A DNA stretch of 59,500 nt from Epilithonimonas hominis (GTDB lineage: Bacteria; Bacteroidota; Bacteroidia; Flavobacteriales; Weeksellaceae): the NCBI RefSeq assembly GCF_003730015.1, contig NZ_RJTU01000029.1:1-59500 (forward strand). The letters run 5' to 3'. Below the pieces are notes generated by a model. That model was not told where the DNA came from. It searched no databases and saw only the letters and a list, made by a program, of their open reading frames with translations. Shown in pieces: positions 18,267 through 27,690 of the stretch. The position numbers and the translations under genes were made by a program. Within the stretch, counting starts at the first letter, position 1. Each line of letters opens with the position of its first letter.

Positions 18267-18914
18267 TTATTTATTTGTGAATTTTTTTATGAGATTTTCA
18301 AAATCAGATTTTATTACTTCCCAGTGTTTTCCTTTCAGACATAAAACTTCAAAATCTTCATCAGCTATTTGAAAATTGGTGAAATTTTTAATAATCAAAT
18401 CCGAATCGTGACTAAATGGATAACGAATCTTGTGAAAAGCCAACATTTCTTCTAAGGAAAAATAGTTTAAAAGCTCGTGCAAATCCCAAAAATCTTTTTT
18501 CCGACCTCCATTTTGTATAACTTCTATTTTCATTGCTGTTATATCTTTCAAACTTGCCAAACGAAAATTATCAATCAATAATTCATCATCAATAAAAGGG
18601 TCTGAGTAGAAAACATCAAGCTTTACTGCATTATTTTCACTACTTCCTATAAAATAAGATTTACCAAAAGAAGTAAGTTCCGAAGAAAATACGATGAAAG
18701 AAAATTTAGATTTAAGAAACGTTTCTATGTCTTCAAAATTAAGACTTCCATAATCTGAATCCGTAAAAAGGTCTATATCAATGGAAATGCGATGACCGAG
18801 TTGCAACGAAAGAGAAGTTCCTCCAACCAAACGAAACGGTTTCAGAATATCAGAATCCATTACAATTTTGAGGACAGATTTTAAATCGGGCGATACAGTA
18901 GAATAATACAACAT
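18267..18914 (-). CDS. Nucleotidyltransferase, AbiEii/AbiGii toxin family
   Basis: A 215-residue protein of the AbiEii-like nucleotidyltransferase family. The active-site pattern is visible: GGTSLSLQLGHR followed by SIDIDLF (about 31-50, with the metal-binding Asp pair), VKLDVF (about 97-102) and KDFWDLHELL (about 139-148). Such toxins transfer nucleotides to tRNA or other targets and are held in check by a partner gene. The start overlaps the stop of the upstream DUF6922-like gene, indicating translational coupling. The pair has landed exactly between a kinase and its regulator. Confidence 0.88.
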   Translation of the reverse strand: MLYYSTVSPDLKSVLKIVMDSDILKPFRLVGGTSLSLQLGHRISIDIDLFTDSDYGSLNFEDIETFLKSKFSFIVFSSELTSFGKSYFIGSSENNAVKLDVFYSDPFIDDELLIDNFRLASLKDITAMKIEVIQNGGRKKDFWDLHELLNYFSLEEMLAFHKIRYPFSHDSDLIIKNFTNFQIADEDFEVLCLKGKHWEVIKSDFENLIKKFTNK

Positions 18915-19153
18915 TATTTATTGATATGAAGATGCATTGGCTTGGTTGATTTGGAATCCAAAACACTTTTTATCAACTCTTTACCGTAGAATTTTTCAAT
19001 CTCAATCTTCGCTTCTTCGTCGCCACGTTCAAAAACACGTTTGATGACAGCTACATATTTGTTCTTCCAATCAATTTCATCAAAATTTGTGTCCCAAAAA
19101 AGAAACCTTGGGATTTTAGAAAAATCTGGATGAAGTTTAGATGATTGTAGCAT
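18914..19153 (-). CDS. DUF6922-like partner (probable antitoxin)
   Basis: A 79-residue protein with the pattern FLFWDTNFDEIDWKNK and VIKRVFERGDEEAKIEIEKFYG, which fits the DUF6922 family seen in front of AbiEii-type genes in Bacteroidota. It probably acts as the antitoxin or autoregulator of the downstream nucleotidyltransferase; this is an inference from context. Its own promoter box lies at 19169-19176, only 16 bases upstream. Confidence 0.8.
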   Translation of the reverse strand: MLQSSKLHPDFSKIPRFLFWDTNFDEIDWKNKYVAVIKRVFERGDEEAKIEIEKFYGKELIKSVLDSKSTKPMHLHINK

Positions 19154-19168
19154 TGTTTATAACTTACT

Positions 19169-19176
19169 CAAAGATA
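19169..19176 (-). promoter_or_regulatory. -7 box for the nucleotidyltransferase module
   Basis: On the minus strand TATCTTTG, an exact TAnnTTTG match, 16 bases before the DUF6922-like start codon. It gives the inserted module its own transcription. Confidence 0.6.
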
Positions 19177-19197
19177 GTGATTTTTAAAATTAAAATT

Positions 19198-20070
19198 TTA
19201 ATTCGTTTTCAATTTCACTTCCGCGATGTACATTTCATCGTTCAGCCAAGAATGGAACTCGTGTTTGTCGGGATAAAGCAAGTTAAGTCTTTTTTTCAGA
19301 TTTTCGACGCCAATTCCCGAACCGCTTTTGTCCGTATCCGTTTTTGGAAAATTGGAATTGGAAGCGGTGAACTGAATTTCGTCTTCAAAAACTTCCATTT
19401 TAAAACTAATATCCGAATGTTGCGTTGCTGAAACGCCGTGTTTAAAGGCATTTTCAACAATCGAAATAAATAACAACGGCGCAACTTCCAAACTTGGAAT
19501 TTTTGTTGGAAAATTAGTATAAACTTTTGTTTTGTCATTCAACCTTAATGACATCAAATCAATGTATTTATTCAGAAAATCGATTTCTTCCGAAAGACTG
19601 ATTTTATCAACATCGGTTTTGTACAAAAGATGTCGCATCAATTTGCTCAAACTGTGAACACTTTGTTTTGCTTTCTCGGAATCAAAATCAATCAAAGAAT
19701 AGATATTATTAAGCGCATTGAAGAAAAAATGCGGTTGTAACTGATATTTCAAGTGTTGAAGTTCAGACTGTAACTTCATATTATCGGCTTCGATTTTCAT
19801 TTCTTCTGCTTTCTGCATTTTTTTACTCGCATTAATAGCAATCGAAAACGCAACAGGAATCAGATAAATCAGGAAATCGAAAAAGTACCGCAAAGCTTCT
19901 GGTGGACGTTTTCCTAGCATTTTTGGTCGGTCTGGTTCGAGTAATTCGAAAATCTGACCTTTGACAAAAATTAGCAAAATCAATAACAAAAAATTGGATG
20001 CGAAAAACCACAGTTTTTTATCCTCAAAAAACCATTTGACAATGATAAAATAATTGAGATAAAATATAAT
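19198..20070 (-). pseudogene. LytS-type sensor histidine kinase, N-terminally truncated
   Basis: The frame shows the His_kinase domain QLQPHFFFNALNN with the phosphoacceptor histidine, an ATPase N box ENAFKHGVS and G box GSGIGVENLKKRL, but only part of the membrane region: residues before FYLNYFIIVKWFF are missing. No ATG start exists; the frame runs straight into the truncated ABC gene at about 20071. Normal members have about 340-350 residues with four helices. A deletion has removed the start, so it is probably not made correctly, although a TTG at 19989 would give 263 residues. Confidence 0.8.
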
Positions 20071-20686
20071 GATCCTCGTGCGTTACAAATCCAATCGTGA
20101 TTCCTTGGTCGTTGAGCTCCTGAAAAAGATTCATCACTTCGTAGGAAGTTCTGGTGTCGAGATTTCCTGTTGTCTCGTCTGCCAAAAGAATGATTAGATG
20201 ATTGACCAAAGCTCTCGCAATTGCAACTCTCTGTTGTTGTCCGCCTGAAAGCTGACTCGGAACGTATCCCATTCTGCTCTCCAGACCAACTTGTTTTAAG
20301 GCTTTCACAGCGCGCTCCCTTCTCTCTTCCGCCGACACTTTGGAATTGTAGAGCAAAGGCAACTCTACGTTTTCCAGAGCGCTGGTTCTAGCCAATAAAT
20401 TGTAGGACTGAAATATGAATCCAATTTTGGTATTCCTGATTTCCGCCAGTTGATTTTTGTTTAAATCTTTGACCAAAACGCCGTCCAGTTCATAAGTCCC
20501 AGAAGTTGGCTGGTCGAGACATCCTAAAACATTAAGGAATGTTGATTTTCCCGAACCGCTGGTTCCCATAATCGTCACAAATTCGCCTTCGTTGATAGTC
20601 AAATCAATGCCTTTCAAAGCGTGAACGATTTCGTCGCCCATTTTAAATTCGCGTTTCAGGTTTTCTATTTTGATGATGGGTTTCAT
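20071..20686 (-). pseudogene. MacB-type ABC ATPase, 3'-truncated
   Basis: Lipoprotein/MacB-class ATPase with Walker A GTSGSGKST, Q-loop FIFQSYNLLART and signature LSGGQQQR. The Walker B region reads LLADETTGNLDT where the family has DEPTG, a Pro-to-Thr change. After FVTHED the sequence turns into kinase sequence in another frame, so the last 25 or so residues are lost, as is the FtsX-like permease gene expected next. The cut lies at about 20071-20078. Confidence 0.8.
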
Positions 20687-20786
20687 TGTAGTTGTTGGTT
20701 TACAGTTGATGGTTGTTGGTTTAATTTAAGGTTGAGATTTGAGGTTTGAAGTTCTATCAACTATCAACCGAAAACTCTCAACACAA

Positions 20787-22040
20787 TTAATTCGGTGGAC
20801 CTTGGTTTGAACTTGATTTTTTGTTGTTATTATTTGGTCTTTTCGGCATAAATGGGCTGCTTCCGTCAGATTCTGATTTTGCAACTGGTTCTGTTTGTTC
20901 CTCAAGTGAGGTTACGATTTGTTCGTTTCCGGTTAATCCGCTTTTTACTTGGATGTTGATTCCGTCATTGATTCCGACTGTGATTAATTTCTGGGAAAGA
21001 CTTCGGTCATTATTTTTAATTCAAATGTATTTTTCTTTGTTTTTTCCGGTTTTGATTTCAGGAATTTTGGCCGTGATTTGGTTTTGTTGATAATATTTCT
21101 GCAAAGTTTCCGTATCTGGACTGAAAGCAATTGCCGAAGCGGGAACTGTATCGATATCTTTTAATTCCTGAGTGAAAATCGTAATAGTTGCTGTTAATCC
21201 TGGTTTCAATTTCTGTTCGGGATTGTCTGCATCGATGATTACCGTGTAAGTCACAACATTCGATTCTGTAGTGGCCGACAAACGAACCTGACGAACACGA
21301 CCGCTGAATTCTTCCTGTGGATAAGCATCAACTGTGAAACTCACTCGCTGACTAACTTCAACACCGCCAATATCGGCTTCATCTACATTCGCTTCCACCT
21401 GCATTTTTGTGATGTCTTTTGCAATCGTGAATAATGTCGGAGTTGTCATAGTAGCGGCGACCGTTTGTCCTTCTTCCACTTCTCTACTTAGGATAATTCC
21501 GTCAATCGGAGCATAAATATTAGCATAACTCAAATTGGTTCTCGCTTGCGCCAAAGCTGTTTTTCTCTGACTTACCGTTTCCTGAGAATTTTTAACCTGA
21601 TAAGCCGCCTGTTCGTAATCTGCTTTGCTAATTACTCCGGATTTATACATATTGTTTTGACGATTGTAATTCTGTTGGTAATAATTCAGCTCGTTCAGCG
21701 ATGCATTATATTGAGCTAAAGCATTGTTCACAGATTCCTGAAGATTGGTTTTGTCCAATTCTGCCAAAAGCTGACCTTTTTTCACGGGAGAATTGTAATC
21801 TGCATAAATGTGATTGATAATTCCTGAAACCTGCGTTCCGACATCAACCTGGTCTACCGGTTCTACTGTTCCGGTTGCGGTAACAGAAGTTGTGACATTC
21901 TGTTTGGATAATTTCACGGTCTGAACGGCGATACTCGCTTTTTTCTCTGTCGTAAAATATTTGTATCCAAAGAATACGACAATTGCAGCAACAAGAACAA
22001 TAATGGAATTTTTGAAGTATTTTTTATATTTTGGATTCAT
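20787..22040 (-). pseudogene. MacA-like efflux membrane-fusion protein with in-frame UGA
   Basis: Periplasmic adaptor of an ABC tripartite efflux pump. From the start at 22040: one membrane anchor (about residues 11-28), barrel-sandwich halves (ATGTVEPVDQVDVGTQVSG; YANIYAPIDGIILSREVEEGQ), a coiled-coil hairpin (about 105-170) and a beta-barrel domain. At 21021-21023 the codon is TGA, giving EKYI-stop-IKNNDRSLSQKL, where the family has a Trp (VWV/IWI). The frame stays open to the true end QGPPN at 20787, so only this codon breaks the gene. The product would lack about 78 residues. Confidence 0.85.
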
Positions 22041-22053
22041 AATCTTGATATTT

Positions 22054-22133
22054 TTGATTTTATTCTTTCCCCGACCCTAAAGGGTGGAATAAAATCAATT
22101 TGCTCCCTTTAGAGTTGGGGCAACAAATTGATT
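22054..22133. repeat. Twin stem-loop repeat, copy 2
   Basis: Left stem ttgattttattc (22054-22065) pairs with gaataaaatcaa, enclosing CCCCGACCCTAAAGGG. Right stem aatcaatttg pairs with caaattgatt (22124-22133), enclosing CTCCCTTTAGAGTTGGGG. Loops match copies 1 and 3; stems do not. It lies between the TolC and membrane-fusion genes. Confidence 0.8.
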
Positions 22134-22145
22134 CTTGTTAATTTA

Positions 22146-23450
22146 TTAATTAGCAGTTATTGTTTTCCCCTGATAAAAATTCAGTAACTGAGTGTACAAA
22201 AATGCCATATATTTTGACTGAAGATACGTTTGCTCATTCGTCAAATAAGTGTTTCTGCTTACAGCCAATTCCTTTGGTGTCAAACCTCCGAATTCATATT
22301 TTTTACTGGCTAAATCATAAGCTAGTTTTGCATTGTCTCTCGCCACTTTCGATGATTTTTGCTGAGCTTGATTGGCAATCGCATTCTGCCCAGCTGTTTC
22401 AATGGATGAATACAAGGTTTTGCTTGCACTTATTTTATCGAGTTTATTCTGTTCGATATCGATTTGAGCTAGTTTGACATTCGTATCATTCTGTTTTTTC
22501 GAGAAAATCGGAATGTTCAGAGATAAACCAACTGATTTATTGAAATTATTCTTGATTTTATTTAAATAACTATAATCCTGAGTGCTCGTAAAACCTGTGT
22601 TCAAGCCGGCCGTTGCAGAAAGTGTCGGTTTGTAACCTGCTTTTGTGATTTCAAGTGCTTTTGCAAGAATTTCATTTTGAGAATCATAAATTTTCAAATC
22701 AGGCAGATTTTCTATGGCTTGAGCAAAAACTTGTTGTTTATCAGGAATTGATTCCATTAAATCGGTCAGTTTTATCTTTTCAATTTGAAAATCAACACTT
22801 GGGTCGAGTTCTAATAATTGTTTCAATTTTAAAACCTGCTGATTGTAAAGATTTTCACTGTTCACAACCGTATATTGATTCTGCGCATCCTGAGTTTCAA
22901 CATCCGCTAAATCTAATTTTGAAATCGCTCCATTTTTAAATTTAGTTTGAGTCAGTTTCAATTCCTGAGCGGAAGAACTTGCCGTATATTTTGCGCTTTC
23001 AATTCCTTCATAATAATATAGCGATTGGAGATAAGCATTCAGAACATTCAGAACGATACTGTTTTCAGCCTGTTTTTGATATAATGAAGACTGGTCGAGA
23101 ATCATTTTATTCTGTTCGATTTGAAGATTCAATTTATTTCCTTGATAAATCGTCATATTTCCACTCAACCCGAAACTATTTGACAAAACATTCTGATTCA
23201 CAAATGAACTCGTAATCGGGTCGATACTGGAACCATTCGTCAAACCAAGCGATGAAGAACCGTAGATTGTTGCGAGTTTGTTATTTTTCTGCTTTTGATA
23301 ATTCAGGGAAGCAGTCGTCTTGTCCAAAACCGTTTTTTTTACGGTGATGTTGTTTTCTACAGCGTAATCTAGACAATCCTCAAGCGTTCATACTTTTTGA
23401 GCCGGAGCAAGGATTCCGATGAAAAGCGTTATGATGAGATATTTTTGCAT
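22146..23450 (-). pseudogene. TolC-like outer membrane efflux protein with in-frame UGA
   Basis: Outer membrane channel of the efflux system. Starting at the ATG at 23450 the frame reads a signal peptide [20 protein letters not shown], then TGA (23388-23390), then TLEDCLDYAVENN. In this family the text is KVWTLEDC, so a TGG Trp codon has become TGA. The rest (393 codons from 23327) is a normal alpha-barrel with paired coiled-coil repeats. Without a signal peptide any internally started product could not be exported. Confidence 0.88.
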
Positions 23451-23626
23451 TGTTCGTCTGTTTTACGGGAACAAAGTTGTCTCATATAGAAAATAATATC
23501 AAACCTAATAGACAAACCGAGAGATTTTATAGAAGTACCAATTATTTTTGTCGCTTTTTATTTTCTGAATTAAGAAAATTTCAATTAAAAATTCTTTATT
23601 TTGTAATCCAATTATTAGCTTTCAAA

Positions 23627-24421
23627 ATGCAAAACTACCTTGATTTACTTCAGCATATTTTAGATAACGGAACCGATAAAACCGACCGAACAGGAACGGG
23701 AACACGTAGTGTTTTTGGCTACCAATTACGTTACGATTTGTCGAAAGGTTTTCCTTTGGTAACGACAAAAAAAGTTCATTTGAAATCTATTATTTACGAA
23801 TTGCTTTGGTTTATCAAAGGCGAAACAAATATCAAATATCTGAAAGATAACGGTGTTTCAATTTGGGACGAATGGGCAGATGAAAATGGAGATTTAGGTC
23901 CTGTTTATGGTGCCCAATGGAGAAGCTGGAGCGGAGCCGACGGAAAAGTGGTTGACCAACTTTCCGAAGTGATTGAACAAATCAAAAAAAATCCGGATTC
24001 AAGAAGATTAATTGTTTCTGCTTGGAACGCCGCAGAAATCCCCAATATGGCTTTGGCTCCTTGTCACGCTTTATTTCAGTTTTATGTAGCTGATGGAAAA
24101 TTGTCGCTTCAATTGTATCAGAGAAGTGCAGATGTTTTCTTGGGAGTTCCTTTCAATATTGCGAGTTATGCTCTTTTATTGATGATGGTTGCGCAGGTTA
24201 CAGGATTGGAAGTTGGCGATTATGTTCACACTTTTGGTGATGTTCATATTTATAATAATCATTTTGAGCAGGTTCAGAAACAGCTTTCAAGAGAAACAAG
24301 ACCTTTACCGACTATGAAAATGAATCCTGAAATCAAAGATATTTTTGATTTTGATTTTGAGGATTTTACGTTGGAAAATTATGATCCGCATCCGGGAATT
24401 AAAGCGCCTGTGGCGATATGA
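23627..24421 (+). CDS. thyA: Thymidylate synthase
   Basis: Converts dUMP to dTMP with methylenetetrahydrofolate. 264 residues from the ATG at 23627, the same length as E. coli ThyA; the frame continues 59 codons upstream but that part overlaps the promoter region of the divergent TolC gene and matches nothing. Visible: [12 protein letters not shown] (20-31), catalytic Cys146 in [10 protein letters not shown], and [20 protein letters not shown], the folate and dUMP site. Confidence 0.98.
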   Translation: MQNYLDLLQHILDNGTDKTDRTGTGTRSVFGYQLRYDLSKGFPLVTTKKVHLKSIIYELLWFIKGETNIKYLKDNGVSIWDEWADENGDLGPVYGAQWRSWSGADGKVVDQLSEVIEQIKKNPDSRRLIVSAWNAAEIPNMALAPCHALFQFYVADGKLSLQLYQRSADVFLGVPFNIASYALLLMMVAQVTGLEVGDYVHTFGDVHIYNNHFEQVQKQLSRETRPLPTMKMNPEIKDIFDFDFEDFTLENYDPHPGIKAPVAI

Positions 24422-24440
24422 TTTTTAGTAATAAATTCAT

Positions 24441-24448
24441 TAACTTTG
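24441..24448 (+). promoter_or_regulatory. -7 box for the RelE-like module
   Basis: TAACTTTG, a TAnnTTTG match 18 bases before the start codon at 24466. Confidence 0.5.
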
Positions 24449-24465
24449 ATTAAAATCCTGAAATT

Positions 24466-24702
24466 ATGGAAATTAAAATCAGTTTAGACGAATATGCAGA
24501 TGTTCCTTTCATTAAAAAACTTTTGTCTCAGATAAAAGGAGTTAAGAATGTTGAGATTTCTGAAGATGATAAAACTTATTCTTGGGAAGAAATTGAAAAT
24601 TCTGATGAGTTTAAACAATTAATTGAACAGAGCAGAAATCAAATTAAAAATGGCGAATATGAAGAGTTTTCAGATGAATTAATTGATTCTATTTTTAAAT
24701 AA
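24466..24702 (+). CDS. Probable antitoxin of a ParE/RelE-type module
   Basis: A 78-residue acidic protein. Residues 1-36 form a compact alpha/beta start (IKISLDEYADVPFIKKLLSQI) and residues 40-78 are a strongly acidic helical tail (SWEEIENSDEFKQLIEQ and EEFSDELIDSIF), the usual wrapping segment of an antitoxin. No DNA-binding domain is recognised. It precedes the toxin-like gene by 5 bp. Confidence 0.7.
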   Translation: MEIKISLDEYADVPFIKKLLSQIKGVKNVEISEDDKTYSWEEIENSDEFKQLIEQSRNQIKNGEYEEFSDELIDSIFK

Positions 24703-24707
24703 AAAAA

Positions 24708-25013
24708 ATGAAAATAGTTTTTTCAAAAGATGCTATTAAAAGTCTTCAAGAAATAACTGATTTTTTGAATTATCGCTGGACTCAGAAAGAATTAAAACTA
24801 TTCAAGACAGATTTGAAGAAATTTAAACAATCATTGAATGATAAAATCATTTCTTATCCTACAGTAGATTCTGATAGCAAACTACGATTTGCTTTGTTAG
24901 GAAAGAAGCAAGTGAAAGTATATTTTGATATTCAAACTGATTCTGTTGAAATCTTATTATTTTTACCCTCAAAAGGTAATCCTGAAAACGTAATAAAAAT
25001 TTTAGGAAAATAA
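24708..25013 (+). CDS. ParE/RelE-fold toxin-like protein
   Basis: A 101-residue basic protein with the RelE/ParE layout: beta strand KIVFSKDAIKSLQEI, two helices (about 22-47), then beta strands around LRFALLGKKQVKVYFDI and SVEILLFLPSKGNPENVIKIL. Typical targets are ribosome-bound mRNA or gyrase; this cannot be decided here. It is paired with the acidic upstream gene and followed by a good terminator. Confidence 0.75.
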   Translation: MKIVFSKDAIKSLQEITDFLNYRWTQKELKLFKTDLKKFKQSLNDKIISYPTVDSDSKLRFALLGKKQVKVYFDIQTDSVEILLFLPSKGNPENVIKILGK

Positions 25014-25019
25014 ATATAT

Positions 25020-25046
25020 AGTGAAGCTAAAACCTTCACTTTTTTT
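25020..25046 (+). terminator. Intrinsic terminator
   Basis: AGTGAAG / CTTCACT stem with a 7-base loop followed by a run of T, directly after the toxin-like gene. Confidence 0.85.
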
Positions 25047-25112
25047 GTAACAAACCTTTAAAAATCAAGACTTATAAAACTTTAAAATAATCAACGATAT
25101 AAATTCGTAAGA

Positions 25113-27623
25113 ATGAAAAAAATATTCATAGCTGCACTTTTTCTAGGCGCCATTTTTAATTCAAATGTTGCTTTTGCACAGACAGAAACTTCTGGAAGAA
25201 ACGTTCCTTATAGAGCAACACACACCAAAACTACAGAGCTTAAACATACCAAGCTGAAAGTCAATTTCGATTATCAGAAAGAACAAATGAACGGCGAGGA
25301 ATGGCTGACTGCAAGCCCGTTTTTCTATGCCACCAACGAATTGGTTCTTGATGCAAAAGGAATGCTGATTCACGAAGTGGCTTTGGATAAAAATGGCTCT
25401 AAGTCGCCTCTTAAATTCGATTATAAAAATGATGAGCTGAAAATCACACTTGATAAAACATATCAGAAAAATCAGGATTATACAGTTTACATCAAATACA
25501 CAGCTCGTCCAAATGAAGTAAAACAGGAAGGAAGCAAAGCAATCAGCGATGCAAAAGGTCTTTATTTCATCAATGCTCAAGGCAAAGATCCGGACAAGCC
25601 AACGCAAATCTGGACTCAAGGAGAAACAGAATCTTCTTCGGCTTGGTTCCCAACAATCGATAAATCAAATCAAAAAACAACTCAGGAAATCTATATGACG
25701 GTTCCTGATAAATATGTGACTTTATCAAATGGAATTCTAAAAGATTCTCAAAAAGAATCCGGAAACTTAAGAACCGACCATTGGGTAATGGATAAGAGAC
25801 ATTCGACTTATCTTTTCTTTATGGGCGTTGGAGAATACGCGATTGTGAAAGACAAATGGAGAAATATTCCTGTAGATTATTACATCGAGAAAGAATATGA
25901 GCCTTACGCAAAACAGATTTACGGCAACACGCCAGAGATGATTGAGTTTTTCTCTAAGAAGTTAGGCTACGATTATCCTTGGGCAAAATATGCTCAAATC
26001 TCAGGAAGAGATTATGTTTCCGGAGCAATGGAAAACACAACAGCAACGCTTCACGGAAGTGATATTTTACAAAAACCAGGACAGTTAATCGATGAGAACA
26101 AATGGGAAGATACCATCGCTCACGAATTATTCCACCATTGGTTTGGAGATTTGGTTACGGCAGAAAGCTGGAGTAACTTAACCGTTAACGAATCTTTTGC
26201 TAATTATTCCGAATATCTTTGGAATGAATATAAGTATGGAAAAGACCAAGCGGATTACCATCAGATGGAAGATGTGAATCATTACATTCACAATCCTGCA
26301 GATTTCAAAAAGGATTTGGTAAGATTTGATTATGCTTCTCGTGAAGATGTTTTTGATTTGGTAACTTATCAAAAAGGTGGCGGGATTCTTCATATGTTGA
26401 GAAATTATCTTGGTGATGATGCTTTCTTCGCGGGAATGAATGAATACCTTAAAACTTACGAATATCAAAATGCAGAAGCTCATCAATTAAGATTAGCATT
26501 TGAAAAAGTGTCTGGAAAAGATTTGAATTGGTTCTTTAACCAATGGTATTTTGGAAGCGGACACCCGAAATTGACTTACGCTTCTAGTTACGAACCTGTA
26601 AAAAAACAAGTTACTGTTGTTATCAATCAATCTCAGGATCAGCCTTTCGAATTTCCTTTAGCAATTGATGTTTATGACAATGGCAAACCAAAGCGTTTCA
26701 ATGTTTGGGTAAATGCGAAAGCGAAAAATACATTCACTTTTGATTCTTCTAAAACACCGGATCTAATTAACATTAATGCTGATGGAATTCTAGTTGCAGA
26801 TGTTACTGATTCTAAAACTCCTGAGCAAAACTTATTACAGTTTACAGGTTCGAAAGAATTAAAAAGTAAATATGCTGCTTTAGAAGGCATTGAAAAAGCC
26901 GATGCAAAAAGCCTTGCTGTTATCAAATTATTAGCAGCTGCAATTAAAGATCCGTACTTCAGAATCAGAGAGAAAGCTTTGGAACAGATTGATCTTTCTA
27001 ATACTGATCAAGCAAAAGCATTAACGGCAGAAGTTGAAAAATTAGCTTCCAACGATCCAAAAACTCTGGTTCAAGCTGCCGCAATTACAGCTCTTACAAA
27101 AACTAAAAATGCTAAGTACGCTTCGGTTTATGAAAAAGGACTGTCTGCTGTTTCTAATGCTGTAAAAGGTGCTTCACTAGCAGGAATTGCAGAATTAGAC
27201 CCTTCAAAAGCGGTGACAGCAATAGAAAATATTGACCTGAATGGTGCGTCCGATGATTTGATATCTAAGTTGCTTCCTCTTATTGTATCCAAAAAGATTG
27301 AGAAACAAATGCCGGCTATCGGAACAACTGTTGCCTTCTACCCTTTCATCAAATTCCAAGATCCCACTTTAGGTAAATCTGCTGAGGAAGGTTACAACTG
27401 GATTATGAGTTCTGATAACCTGAAAGCAACTGAGAAAATCACCAAAGTTTTGGTTCAGGCAAAATCTCAAATGCCGGATAATCCACAAGTAAAAATGATG
27501 ATTGTGCAAATGTTGAAAGACGGACTTGCAAAGAAAATGGAGGTTCTGAAAGCAAACCCAAACAGCGCAACAATCAATCAACAAATTGATGCTATCAACA
27601 AAGCAATTGAAGCGTTTAAATAA
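25113..27623 (+). CDS. M1 family metallo-aminopeptidase, exported
   Basis: An 836-residue zinc aminopeptidase. Signal peptide to about residue 22 (VAFAQ). The exopeptidase motif GAMEN is at 304-308, zinc ligands HELFH at 337-341 and the third ligand Glu360 in NESFANYSE. Residues about 560-836 are helical repeats of the ERAP/HEAT kind. It cleaves N-terminal amino acids from peptides in the periplasm. Monocistronic with a terminator at 27662. A second M1 peptidase at 36036 is broken, so this may be the surviving one of the window. Confidence 0.96.
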   Translation: MKKIFIAALFLGAIFNSNVAFAQTETSGRNVPYRATHTKTTELKHTKLKVNFDYQKEQMNGEEWLTASPFFYATNELVLDAKGMLIHEVALDKNGSKSPLKFDYKNDELKITLDKTYQKNQDYTVYIKYTARPNEVKQEGSKAISDAKGLYFINAQGKDPDKPTQIWTQGETESSSAWFPTIDKSNQKTTQEIYMTVPDKYVTLSNGILKDSQKESGNLRTDHWVMDKRHSTYLFFMGVGEYAIVKDKWRNIPVDYYIEKEYEPYAKQIYGNTPEMIEFFSKKLGYDYPWAKYAQISGRDYVSGAMENTTATLHGSDILQKPGQLIDENKWEDTIAHELFHHWFGDLVTAESWSNLTVNESFANYSEYLWNEYKYGKDQADYHQMEDVNHYIHNPADFKKDLVRFDYASREDVFDLVTYQKGGGILHMLRNYLGDDAFFAGMNEYLKTYEYQNAEAHQLRLAFEKVSGKDLNWFFNQWYFGSGHPKLTYASSYEPVKKQVTVVINQSQDQPFEFPLAIDVYDNGKPKRFNVWVNAKAKNTFTFDSSKTPDLININADGILVADVTDSKTPEQNLLQFTGSKELKSKYAALEGIEKADAKSLAVIKLLAAAIKDPYFRIREKALEQIDLSNTDQAKALTAEVEKLASNDPKTLVQAAAITALTKTKNAKYASVYEKGLSAVSNAVKGASLAGIAELDPSKAVTAIENIDLNGASDDLISKLLPLIVSKKIEKQMPAIGTTVAFYPFIKFQDPTLGKSAEEGYNWIMSSDNLKATEKITKVLVQAKSQMPDNPQVKMMIVQMLKDGLAKKMEVLKANPNSATINQQIDAINKAIEAFK

Positions 27624-27661
27624 TTAATTGATAACTGAAATTATTGAAATTTATAACAAAG

Positions 27662-27686
27662 AAGCCATCTCGATTGAGATGGCTTT
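27662..27686. terminator. Bidirectional intrinsic terminator
   Basis: AAGCCATCTC / GAGATGGCTT stem with a 4-base loop, between the M1 peptidase gene and the convergent alkyltransferase-like remnant. Confidence 0.85.
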
Positions 27687-27690
27687 TGCT

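Noticed and set aside
20787-23450. UGA read as tryptophan (recoding) because two genes have TGA at Trp positions
   Set aside because: Many intact genes here end in TGA (for example at 2745, 17590 and 24421), and neighbouring genes in the same operon show deletions, so decay is the simpler reading.
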